Below are positions 1 through 5,995 of a DNA stretch of 7,099 bases, in pieces. The stretch comes from an uncultured Eubacteriales bacterium (GTDB lineage Bacteria > Bacillota_A > Clostridia > Lachnospirales > Lachnospiraceae), in the NCBI GenBank assembly GCA_900321365.1, contig ONVT01000144.1, forward strand, positions 1 to 7,099. Reading direction: 5' to 3'. Made by a program: the position numbers and the translations under genes. Under the pieces are notes generated by a model, which saw nothing but the letters and a program-made list of their open reading frames with translations, ran no database searches and was not told the DNA's origin. Every line of letters begins with the position of its first letter. Positions within the stretch are counted from its first letter, which is position 1.

Positions 1-80
1 GAAGAAGAGACTTGAACTCTCACGACCTTGCGATCACAGGCACCTGAAGCCTGCGCGTCTGCCTATTCCGCCACTTCCGC
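1..80 (-). tRNA. tRNA-Leu (anticodon CAG), 3' end cut by the window edge
   Basis: Read on the minus strand from position 80, the sequence folds as a class II tRNA. The acceptor 5' strand is GCGGAAG. The anticodon stem-loop is CAGGC-TTCAGGT-GCCTG with anticodon CAG at 46-44, which reads CUG leucine codons. The long variable arm has stem GATC/GGTC closed by a GCAA loop. The T arm is GAGAG-TTCAAGT-CTCTT. The long variable arm is what is expected for tRNA-Leu. The 3' acceptor strand is visible only as CTTC; the remaining CGC and the discriminator base lie beyond position 1, so presence of an encoded CCA cannot be judged. It sits downstream of the DHH phosphoesterase gene but has its own promoter. 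Confidence 0.95.
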
Positions 81-110
81 GTGACGTAAGTCTTTCAACT
101 CACGAACGCA

Positions 111-139
111 ATAATATCAAATCCTGACGTCCGTGTCAA
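111..139 (-). promoter_or_regulatory. Sigma-A type promoter of tRNA-Leu
   Basis: On the minus strand a perfect -35 box TTGACA (139-134) is followed by a 17-bp spacer and a -10 box TATTAT (116-111), one base from the TATAAT consensus. Transcription should start near 104, giving a leader of about 24 nt before the tRNA 5' end at 80. Such near-consensus promoters are usual for stable RNA genes. The match and spacing are seen directly; the start site is inferred. Confidence 0.88.
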
Positions 140-277
140 CTATATTTCGGGATTTTCTGCGCTTTTTTGGTCGGTTATTCCAGCGTATTACCCACCCTCT
201 GTCAGATCGCGCGTAAAGCCGCAGACGATGAGAGTCTCAATGAGTGTATCTCACGGGAGCATCTTAGGATCAGCCTC

Positions 278-1201
278 TCAGCTGTTGAAAAACCCGAGGA
301 TATCGGGCAGGACTTCATCGACTTTGTCGTTGTCCACCTGGCAGGTGCCGGCGTTCTTATGTCCGCCTCCGCCGTACTTCAGGCAGATGTCCGAGATATT
401 CTTGTCCACATCCGGGGAATCCTTGAAAATCGACTTTCCGATCATCACCGCGGTATTCTGCTTCCGGAAGCCCCACGCAATATGGATGGAAAAATACGCG
501 TCCGGATACATCGTGTAGATCAGGAACCGGTTACCCGTGTAGATCACATCCAGGTCACGCAGGTCGACGATCACACAGCGGCCTTCCTGGCGCGACACCT
601 CCTTGAGCTGTGCCCAGAACTTCTCCTGCTGCTCAAAATACAGATCCACCCTCTCCTTGACATCGGGAAGGTTCAGTACATCCTCGATCGGATGGTCCAG
701 GCAGTAGTCGATCAGCTCCATCATCAGCTGGTAGTTGGAGATCCGGAAGTCATGGAATCTTCCGAGGCCGGTCCTGGCGTCCATGATGAAATTCATCAGC
801 ACCCATCCCTCGGGATGCTTCACCTCTTCAATCGTGAAGTCAGCGGAATCGCCCTTGTCGACTGCCCACATGATCTCATCGGAGATCCTCTGAAGGTTGT
901 CTGGTCTCTTGTAATAATTGTACACGACTCTCGCCGCGCTCTTGGCGTCCTTCTCGATGATCCACTTCCCGTCCTTCACAGCGTCGTGGTTTCTGGAAAG
1001 CTCGGATTCATGGTGGTCAAAGCACAATCCGACCCGGGGATCATAGGGCAGATTCGTCGTGATGTCATCCGCGTTCAGTTCAACCTTTCCGTCCTGTACA
1101 TCTTTCGGATGGACAAACTTGATCTCATCGATCATGCCCATCTCCTTCAGAATCATCGCACATACAAGTCCGTCAAAGTCACTTCTCGTAACCAGTCTCA
1201 T
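278..1201 (-). CDS. DHH/DHHA1-family phosphoesterase
   Basis: A 307-residue cytosolic protein of the DHH phosphoesterase superfamily, which hydrolyses phosphodiester or phosphoanhydride bonds with Mn2+ or similar metals (polyphosphate, cyclic dinucleotides, oligonucleotides). The N-terminal half carries the metal-binding motifs: SDFDG at residues 7-11, FDHHES at 61-66 (the signature DHH), and AVDKGDSAD at 113-121. The C-terminal DHHA1 half ends with the glycine-rich substrate loop KYGGGGHKNAGTC at 275-287. Length and motif order fit a soluble stand-alone enzyme of the group often labelled exopolyphosphatase. It lacks the extra sensor or membrane domains of GdpP and the RecJ extensions. The start at 1201 is supported by an AAAGGGG Shine-Dalgarno about six bases upstream. 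The preceding 130-bp gap has no strong promoter, so it may be read from the upstream gene. The substrate cannot be decided from sequence alone. Confidence 0.9.
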   Translation of the reverse strand: MRLVTRSDFDGLVCAMILKEMGMIDEIKFVHPKDVQDGKVELNADDITTNLPYDPRVGLCFDHHESELSRNHDAVKDGKWIIEKDAKSAARVVYNYYKRPDNLQRISDEIMWAVDKGDSADFTIEEVKHPEGWVLMNFIMDARTGLGRFHDFRISNYQLMMELIDYCLDHPIEDVLNLPDVKERVDLYFEQQEKFWAQLKEVSRQEGRCVIVDLRDLDVIYTGNRFLIYTMYPDAYFSIHIAWGFRKQNTAVMIGKSIFKDSPDVDKNISDICLKYGGGGHKNAGTCQVDNDKVDEVLPDILGFFNS

Positions 1202-1331
1202 AATGATTCCCCTTTCTTTGGATTCCTTTCAGATCTGCCAGGCCCGGGGCATTTCCACCGGGATTCTGTCTTACTATGTGATTGTATTTGCCATGTGCTC
1301 CCGGAGAAAGAAACAGGCAGAATGAAAAGAT

Positions 1332-2624
1332 TTATGCCGCAGCACCCGCTGCCTGCAGAACACTCAGCGCCAGTGCCTTCTCCTGCGAGTAACGATAGGT
1401 AAATGCCGGCTTCTTGTCCCAGCCTCTCGGATCCTTCCAACGGTAATCGTACAGCTTCTCAAGGAATTCTTTGTTGGATGTGGTGTTGTCGATTCCCGCT
1501 GCGATAACAGCGTCCGCCGCCACCGAAGCGCCCTCCTGGATGGCATAGCTGAACACGGCACCGCGGATCACATATGGACGCGTTGAAAGGTTGATTCCCT
1601 TTGCGGCAAGAAGATTCTCCGCCTTTTTATAATATGCCTCCTGCGCGTATCTGTCCTGCATGGAAGAAAACCTCGACGGATCCGCGTTATAGACATTAGT
1701 CCACGCGGCAAACAGTTTCTTGTTCCCGACCAGGGACTTGTCTCCGGGGTTTTTACTAAGGAACGGCTCAAAATCCTCATAAAACTCCGAATCCGAAGCA
1801 TAACAGTACTGCAGGAAAGGAATCAGCGCGTAGCGGTAATCAAACTGATATTTCCCGCACGCCTTGCCGGAGTCTCCTCCCGTCTGCGCGTATCCGGCAT
1901 TGCCGGACTCAAATTTCGTGAAAAACAGCAGGTCTGCCGCATTTCCAAGAGAACCTTGTTCCCGGGAACGCTTTGTCGCCTCCGCGTCATAGACGCCGGC
2001 GGAATTAAAACAGTACTTCTGTCCGTCGATCACCTGCTCACCAGTCACAATCCCGCTCACCGCCAGCTGGTAGTATTTCTTTTTGTCGACTGTGAAAAAC
2101 CCTTCCTGGATGATCCCGCCCTTTGACAGGTAGTACTTCTTTCCATCGATGGTTTTCCATCCCTTGCTCGTAACCTGGACACCGTTTGATTTAAAGAAAC
2201 GGTATTTCCCATTTACATAAAACAGACCGCTCAGCCTCGCGCCGGTGGAACTGAAGTAATAGTACTTTCCTCCGATCTTCCGGTAGCCTGTGGCCTTCTT
2301 TTTGTTATTGAAATAGTACACGTTGCCACCGGTCTTGATCCAGCCGCCCTTGAAATTGCTCCTGGCGATACCTTCCGCATCATAGTAAACGCCTTTTACG
2401 AACTGATTCAGGTAACGGGTGCCGTTCCCGTCGACATAGCTTTTGCCGACCCGGCAGTCCCGGATCATCTCACCGGTCTGCGCGTCAGTCGCGTAATACA
2501 GCCCGTCTTTCTGGACCCACTGGTAAGTGCCTTTCTTCGTATAATCCTTCGCATACACGCTCATGCTCAGCAGTACTGCTGCCAGAGTCATAAGCAGGAT
2601 TGTCCGCAGCGTCTGTCTCCCCAT
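1332..2624 (-). CDS. Secreted cell-wall-binding repeat protein with C-terminal lysozyme-like domain
   Basis: A 430-residue exported protein, numbered here from the Met at 2624. Residues 1-25 form a signal peptide: a basic start (GRQTLR), a hydrophobic core and a VYA-KD cleavage site. Residues about 34-213 hold tandem 20-residue aromatic/glycine repeats (GWIKTGGNVYYF, GKYYYFSSTG, GWKTIDGKKYYL and others) of the choline/glucan-binding type, which anchor proteins to wall polymers. Residues about 228-425 look like a lysozyme-like (muramidase or transglycosylase) fold. The signs are FESGN at 238-242 with a candidate catalytic Glu at 239, then GGDSGKACGKYQFD, then DRYAQEAYY, and a helix VIRGAVFSYAIQEGA, in the order seen in lysozyme-like domains of phage endolysins and tail proteins. 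Wall cleavage is an inference. An in-frame ATG at 2630 would add two residues, but the GGGGAG site lies 2 nt from it and 8 nt from the ATG at 2624. The location directly after infA is unusual. Confidence 0.82.
   Translation of the reverse strand: MGRQTLRTILLMTLAAVLLSMSVYAKDYTKKGTYQWVQKDGLYYATDAQTGEMIRDCRVGKSYVDGNGTRYLNQFVKGVYYDAEGIARSNFKGGWIKTGGNVYYFNNKKKATGYRKIGGKYYYFSSTGARLSGLFYVNGKYRFFKSNGVQVTSKGWKTIDGKKYYLSKGGIIQEGFFTVDKKKYYQLAVSGIVTGEQVIDGQKYCFNSAGVYDAEATKRSREQGSLGNAADLLFFTKFESGNAGYAQTGGDSGKACGKYQFDYRYALIPFLQYCYASDSEFYEDFEPFLSKNPGDKSLVGNKKLFAAWTNVYNADPSRFSSMQDRYAQEAYYKKAENLLAAKGINLSTRPYVIRGAVFSYAIQEGASVAADAVIAAGIDNTTSNKEFLEKLYDYRWKDPRGWDKKPAFTYRYSQEKALALSVLQAAGAAA
1986..2525 (-). repeat. 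Coding region of tandem cell-wall-binding repeats
   Basis: About eight degenerate repeats of roughly 20 codons, each giving Gly-Trp or Gly-Phe, a Lys-rich turn, then Tyr-Tyr/Phe and Asn/Ser-Gly. Examples are VDGNGTRYLNQF, GGNVYYFNNK, GKYYYFSSTGARLSG, GKYRFFKSNGVQV, DGKKYYLSKGGIIQEG and DGQKYCFNSAGVYD. This is the CW_binding/choline-binding repeat pattern. The first copies (residues about 34-90) and the VDKKKYYQLAVSGIV copy are the most divergent. The repeats differ in DNA sequence, so this is old protein repetition and not a recent tandem duplication. Confidence 0.8.
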
Positions 2625-2632
2625 AACCATCT

Positions 2633-2638
2633 CTCCCC
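2633..2638 (-). promoter_or_regulatory. Ribosome binding site that favours the second ATG of the lysozyme-like gene
   Basis: The minus strand reads GGGGAG at 2638-2633. It is 2 nt from the ATG at 2630, too close for normal initiation, and 8 nt from the ATG at 2624. The second ATG is therefore the likelier start. Confidence 0.6.
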
Positions 2639-2642
2639 GCAG

Positions 2643-2664
2643 ATTATACCATACTATACACTAA
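2643..2664 (-). promoter_or_regulatory. Extended -10 promoter between infA and the lysozyme-like gene
   Basis: The minus strand carries a perfect TATAAT at 2648-2643 preceded by TGG, an extended -10 (TGnTATAAT). A weak -35 candidate ATGATA (4 of 6 matches to TTGACA) ends 16 bp upstream of the -10. A start at the usual distance would fall near 2637-2635, inside the GGGG of the ribosome binding site, so the leader before the ATG at 2624 would be only about 12 nt. The boxes are seen; activity is inferred. Confidence 0.6.
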
Positions 2665-2669
2665 TATCA

Positions 2670-2888
2670 TTATTTATCGCGCCAGATGATTCTCCCCTTG
2701 GAAAGATCATACGGAGACAGTTCGATCGTTACCTTGTCTCCGGGAAGAATCCGGATAAAATTCATGCGAAGCTTCCCGCTGATATGGGCGAGCACGACAT
2801 GCTTGTTCTGAAGTTCCACGCGGAACATCGCGTTCGGCAGCTTCTCAAGAACTTTACCCTCAACCTCGATCACATCTGACTTGGACAT
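2670..2888 (-). CDS. infA: Translation initiation factor IF-1
   Basis: A 72-residue cytosolic protein made of a single S1-type OB fold. IF-1 binds the A site of the 30S subunit and works with IF-2 and IF-3 in start-codon selection. The sequence shows the family landmarks: [26 protein letters not shown] at the N-terminus, [19 protein letters not shown] in the middle and [15 protein letters not shown] at the end, and it is full length. The start at 2888 has the ribosome binding site AGAGGTG five bases upstream. That site includes the last codon and part of the stop codon of the KOW gene, so the two are probably translated together. A longer open frame continues upstream in this phase, but the IF-1 homology and the binding site fix the start here. 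No terminator follows the gene, and rpmJ, its usual next neighbour, is absent. Confidence 0.97.
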   Translation of the reverse strand: MSKSDVIEVEGKVLEKLPNAMFRVELQNKHVVLAHISGKLRMNFIRILPGDKVTIELSPYDLSKGRIIWRDK

Positions 2889-2892
2889 GTTT

Positions 2893-3171
2893 TCACCTCT
2901 TTTCCTTCTGCTTCTGATATGCCTGGTACAGCCTGAGCACATGCACCAGATCACAGTCCTGTCTGACAAGCTGCAGCTTGTCCCCGATGCCGGGAGGAAG
3001 ATGTGTGATCCTGCGGATGTGCTTCCTGTTTTTCTTCTTTGGTTTTTCCAGCGTTTTTGTCTTCCCGTCGGCAAGGCAGACCAGATCGCCCTCCTCACGC
3101 ACGATAGCGTAAATGTGCTCTTTGTCATGTCCCGCAAGGGATACCGCAAGCTGGTTCATCGTCTCAATCAT
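2893..3171 (-). CDS. KOW-domain RNA-binding protein (L14e-like)
   Basis: A 92-residue basic protein with an N-terminal KOW-like segment ([26 protein letters not shown], residues about 12-37), then a lysine-rich stretch [13 protein letters not shown] and a C-terminal helix ending [10 protein letters not shown]. Small KOW proteins resembling eukaryotic and archaeal ribosomal protein L14e occupy this place between map and infA in many clostridia. An RNA- or ribosome-associated role is inferred from fold and context; no precise function is established. Its ATG at 3171 overlaps the end of map by 8 nt (ATGATTGA), which suggests translational coupling. The only binding site for it is a weak GAAG. 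ATG at 3159, five bases past the map stop, is the alternative start. The glycine common after AGxDK in this family is replaced here by Glu-His. Confidence 0.85.
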   Translation of the reverse strand: MIETMNQLAVSLAGHDKEHIYAIVREEGDLVCLADGKTKTLEKPKKKNRKHIRRITHLPPGIGDKLQLVRQDCDLVHVLRLYQAYQKQKEKR

Positions 3172-3922
3172 GGGTCTTCGACAAAATCTCGGGTTCACCG
3201 TCGGTGATCAGGATCGTATTCTCATAGTGGGCGGACGGTCTGCCGTCCTTTGTGACCACGGTCCAGTCATCATCCATCCAGTCGACCTCCCAGGTTCCCT
3301 CGTTGATCATCGGCTCGATTGCAAGCGTCATGCCCGCAACAAGACGCAGGCCTCTCGACTTCATGCGGAAATTCGGAATCTGCGGATCCTCGTGAAGCTT
3401 CCGCCCGATTCCGTGACCCACAAGATCCCTCACAACGCCGTATCCACGGCTCTCACAGAAGTCGCCGATCGCGTTCCCGATCTCATGAAGGTGTCTTCCT
3501 GCCGTGGCATACCGGATCCCTTCGAAAAAGGCCGCCCTCGTCACCTCGATCAGCCTCTGCTCCGGTTCGGCGATCTTTCCGACCGGATAGGTTCTGGCCG
3601 CGTCGGAATGATATCCGTTCAGGATCAGCCCGCAGTCCAGGGAGATTATGTCTCCCTCTCTCAGGATTCTTTCCTTCTTCGGGATGCCGTGGACTACCTC
3701 CTCGTTGACGGATGTGCATATCGCCCCGGGAAAGCCGTCATAGTTCAGGAAATTCGGGATCCCTCCCTGCTCACTGATCAGCTCTCTTGCGGCCTGATCG
3801 ATGTCCCATGTGGAAATGCCCGGCCTGATCATACTTCCGAGGGCGTCAAATACCTTCTCCAGACGGTGGTTTGCCTCCCTCATCAGCTCGATTTCTCTTT
3901 TTGTCTTTACTGTTACAGCCAT
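3164..3922 (-). CDS. map: Methionine aminopeptidase, type I
   Basis: A 252-residue cytosolic metallo-aminopeptidase that removes the initiator methionine from new proteins after deformylation. The pita-bread fold residues are all present: His78 (NEEVVHGIP), the metal ligands Asp96 (SLDCG) and Asp107 (YHSDAARTY), His170 (GHGIGRKLHEDP), Glu203 (AIEPM) and Glu234 (YENT). These lie one position before the E. coli equivalents (79, 97, 108, 171, 204, 235), so the enzyme is complete and probably active. There is no N-terminal zinc-finger or SEC-C extension. The start at 3922 gives the usual N-terminus MAVTVKTKREIELMREAN. It lies 13 nt after the adk stop with a modest AGGATCAGG site in the gap. The open frame runs further up to 4018 inside adk, but that part has no homology. 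The 3' end overlaps the KOW gene. Confidence 0.97.
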   Translation of the reverse strand: MAVTVKTKREIELMREANHRLEKVFDALGSMIRPGISTWDIDQAARELISEQGGIPNFLNYDGFPGAICTSVNEEVVHGIPKKERILREGDIISLDCGLILNGYHSDAARTYPVGKIAEPEQRLIEVTRAAFFEGIRYATAGRHLHEIGNAIGDFCESRGYGVVRDLVGHGIGRKLHEDPQIPNFRMKSRGLRLVAGMTLAIEPMINEGTWEVDWMDDDWTVVTKDGRPSAHYENTILITDGEPEILSKTHD

Positions 3923-3935
3923 ATCGTGCCTGATC

Positions 3936-4577
3936 CTATTCAAGTACGGAACAGATATCCGTAAATACAGTCTCCATGTCCCTTGTTCCATCCACTGTAT
4001 GGAGGATTCCCTGCGCACGATAGTATTCGATCAGGGGCTGGGTCTGACTGTGGTATACGTCAAGCCTTTTCTGGACCGTTTCAGGATGATCATCCTCCCG
4101 CAGGATCAGTGTACTTCCGCATGCGTCACAGACGCCTTCCTGACGCGGCATCCTGTAACGGGTATGGAATGTCTCCCCGCACTTCGGACACGCTCTCCTG
4201 CCGCTCATCCTCTCGACGATATGATTGTCCGGGACCTCAACATCGATCGCGAAGTCAATCTTTGTTCCCTGTGACTCAAGCGCTCTGGTCAGTGCCTCAG
4301 CCTGCGGGATCGTGCGGGGAAATCCGTCAAGAATATAGCCTCCGGCGCAGTCGTCCCGGCTGATCCGGTCTACGACAAGGTCACAGGTGACCTGATCCGG
4401 AACCAAAAGTCCCTGATCCATATAGGACTTTGCCTTCCTGCCAAGTTCTGTATTTTCACGGATATTCGCGCGGAAGATATCTCCGGTGGAAATCTGAGGG
4501 ATAGAATACTTTTCTGAGATCAGTCTTGCCTGCGTGCCTTTTCCCGCTCCGGGGGCTCCCAACATAACTATTTTCAT
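3936..4577 (-). CDS. adk: Adenylate kinase, zinc-binding lid type
   Basis: A 213-residue cytosolic enzyme catalysing ATP + AMP to 2 ADP. The P-loop GAPGAGKGT is at residues 7-15, the AMP-binding region includes STGDIFR at 30-36, and DGFPRT is at 84-89. The long lid (about 124-161) holds four cysteines, CPKC at 130-133 and CDAC at 150-153, the structural zinc site common in Gram-positive adenylate kinases. REDDHPETVQKRL follows the lid. The start at 4577 is set by a strong GGAGGAG site five bases upstream. An in-frame ATG at 4637 would fall inside the upstream hairpin and add 20 unrelated residues, so it is rejected. Placement between secY and map is classic. It is the only gene of this operon segment with a long leader (104 nt). 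Confidence 0.98.
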   Translation of the reverse strand: MKIVMLGAPGAGKGTQARLISEKYSIPQISTGDIFRANIRENTELGRKAKSYMDQGLLVPDQVTCDLVVDRISRDDCAGGYILDGFPRTIPQAEALTRALESQGTKIDFAIDVEVPDNHIVERMSGRRACPKCGETFHTRYRMPRQEGVCDACGSTLILREDDHPETVQKRLDVYHSQTQPLIEYYRAQGILHTVDGTRDMETVFTDICSVLE

Positions 4578-4581
4578 ATTC

Positions 4582-4588
4582 GCTCCTC
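4582..4588 (-). promoter_or_regulatory. Strong ribosome binding site of adk
   Basis: GGAGGAG on the minus strand, with CGAAT between it and the ATG at 4577. It decides the adk start against the upstream in-frame ATG at 4637. Confidence 0.8.
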
Positions 4589-4605
4589 CGTCTGAATAGC
4601 ACAAC

Positions 4606-4642
4606 GAAGTGTGCCTTCGCCGAAACGCCGAAGACACACTTC
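4606..4642 (-). promoter_or_regulatory. Long hairpin in the secY-adk gap
   Basis: On the minus strand GAAGTGTGTCTTCG (4642-4629) pairs with CGAAGGCACACTTC (4619-4606). This gives 14 consecutive pairs with one T-G wobble, around a 9-nt loop (GCGTTTCGG) that can add two more pairs after a G-G mismatch. No T-run follows (GTTGTGCTATT), so it is not a standard intrinsic terminator. It could be an RNase III or other processing site, a 3'-end stabiliser for the upstream ribosomal mRNA, or an attenuator for adk. The structure is seen; the role is inferred. Confidence 0.75.
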
Positions 4643-4681
4643 AACTTTGTAGCTCAGTCGTGGTGAGTCTTCCTGGAATCA

Positions 4682-5995
4682 TCACTCACTCAGGAATCCC
4701 TTGTAGTTGCGTACAAGCATCTGGGATTCAATCTGCTCGATGGTCTCCAGGACAACACCAACGATAATGATCAGGGACGTTCCGCCGAAGGACACATCCG
4801 CATTGAACACACCATTGAAGAAAATCGGAATGAGCACGACGATCGTCAGACCGATCGCACCGATGAAGATGATGTAGTTCAGGATCTTCTGCAGATAATC
4901 GCTGGTGGGTCTGCCCGGACGGATACCGGGAATGAAACCACCCTGCTTCTTCAGGTTATCCGCGACTTCAATCGGATTGAATGTGATCGAAGTGTAGAAG
5001 TATGCGAAGAAGATGATAAGCGCTACATATATTACCAGGCCAATCATATAGATCGGACGGTTAAAGTTGAACCAGTTGTTCTGGTTCAGAATACCGAGGA
5101 CCGTAGCCCAGAATCCGGATAGGTTCCTGCCGGTAAAGCTCAGGATGATCGACGGGATCGACATCAGCGAAGACGCGAAGATGACCGGGATGACACCCGC
5201 CGTATTAATCTTGAGCGGGATGTTGGAAGACTGTCCTGCCACCATCCTGCGGCCCTGCATCTTCTTTGCGTACTGTACGGGAATTCTCCTTACAGCCGCT
5301 GTCAGCAAAATCGTCAGAACAACCGTAAGGAGGATGATCGCGATAATGATGATCGCGGCCAGAAGACCCTTCGCGATGCTCTTTCCTGCCACAAACTGCG
5401 TCCAGAGAGTTGACAGATCCTGCGGAAGCCTGGAGACAATGTTGATGAGAAGCACGATCGAGATACCGTTTCCGACACCCTTCTCGGTGATTCTCTCACC
5501 GATCCACATGACAAGTGCAGATCCTGCTGTCATCGCGAGGATAACAGTCAGAACACTGAAAAAGTTGAAATTACGGATCAGACCGCTGCGGCCGAAACCG
5601 ATCGCCATTGCCGTACTCTCGAATACGGACAGGCCGATGGTCAGATAACGCGTAATGGTCGTGATCTTCTTTCTTCCATCCTCACCATCACGGTGCATCT
5701 CCTCCAGGGCAGGAATCGCTATGGAAAGAAGCTCCATGAGAATGCTGGAAGTAATGTACGGTGTAATGTTCAGCGCGAACACTGACATACGTTCAAAGGA
5801 TCCGCCGGTAAATGCGCTGAAGAAGCTGAATGCCCCGCTGCTCTGCTGGTCAAACCAGTCCTTGAAGTAGGAGCTGTTCACTCCCGGAACCGGCAGCTGT
5901 GATCCGAAACGGATCACAATCAACATCAGGAACGTAAATAACAGTTTGCCTCTGATGTCCTTTAACCGAAACATGTCGCGTAAAGTCTTTAACAT
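4682..5995 (-). CDS. secY: Protein translocase subunit SecY
   Basis: A 437-residue integral membrane protein that forms the SecYEG channel for secretion and insertion of membrane proteins. About ten hydrophobic segments are visible, the first at residues 17-35 (LLFTFLMLIVIRF and following). Family landmarks are GGSFERMSVFALNITPYITSSI at 64-85 (plug/TM2 region), GERITEKGVGNGIS at 166-179, the cytoplasmic loop RRIPVQYAKK at 236-245, and GGFIPGIRPGRPT at 352-364, the basic loop that contacts SecA and ribosomes. Length is normal. The start ATG overlaps the rplO stop by one base (TGATG), with AGAGGTG five bases upstream, so it is probably coupled to rplO translation. The gene ends with two stops in a row (TGA TGA), then a 104-nt gap with a hairpin before adk. 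Confidence 0.98.
   Translation of the reverse strand: MLKTLRDMFRLKDIRGKLLFTFLMLIVIRFGSQLPVPGVNSSYFKDWFDQQSSGAFSFFSAFTGGSFERMSVFALNITPYITSSILMELLSIAIPALEEMHRDGEDGRKKITTITRYLTIGLSVFESTAMAIGFGRSGLIRNFNFFSVLTVILAMTAGSALVMWIGERITEKGVGNGISIVLLINIVSRLPQDLSTLWTQFVAGKSIAKGLLAAIIIIAIILLTVVLTILLTAAVRRIPVQYAKKMQGRRMVAGQSSNIPLKINTAGVIPVIFASSLMSIPSIILSFTGRNLSGFWATVLGILNQNNWFNFNRPIYMIGLVIYVALIIFFAYFYTSITFNPIEVADNLKKQGGFIPGIRPGRPTSDYLQKILNYIIFIGAIGLTIVVLIPIFFNGVFNADVSFGGTSLIIIVGVVLETIEQIESQMLVRNYKGFLSE

Noticed and set aside
81..277. Terminator for the DHH gene or a small gene in the gap before tRNA-Leu
   Set aside because: Only short inverted repeats such as TGAGA/TCTCA are seen, with no T-run on the minus strand and no plausible start with a binding site; only the tRNA promoter is supported.
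1245..1270. CCCGG/CCGGG inverted repeat upstream of the DHH gene as a terminator of the lysozyme-like gene
   Set aside because: The stem is only 5 bp with a 10-nt loop and no T-run; it may be chance.
1281..1309. Possible promoter for the DHH gene (TACAAT with TTTCTC 17 bp upstream, minus strand)
   Set aside because: The -10 is fair, but the -35 matches only two bases of TTGACA and there is no extended -10, so it is too weak to list.
167..1402. A 411-codon open frame on the plus strand opposite the DHH gene
   Set aside because: It lies antisense over the whole DHH gene, which has clear motifs and a ribosome binding site. Its translation has no recognisable domain and is explained by codon bias of the minus-strand gene.
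2889..3149. N-terminal extension of infA to an upstream ATG at 3149
   Set aside because: The extra residues are the out-of-frame reading of the KOW gene; IF-1 homology and AGAGGTG place the start at 2888.
3113..3964. A 283-codon open frame on the plus strand opposite map
   Set aside because: It is fully antisense to a complete methionine aminopeptidase with all metal ligands, and shows no domain of its own.
4578..4637. N-terminal extension of adk by 20 residues
   Set aside because: The ATG at 4637 lies within the hairpin and lacks a binding site, while GGAGGAG sits correctly before 4577 and MKIVMLGAPGAGKGT is the normal adenylate kinase N-terminus.
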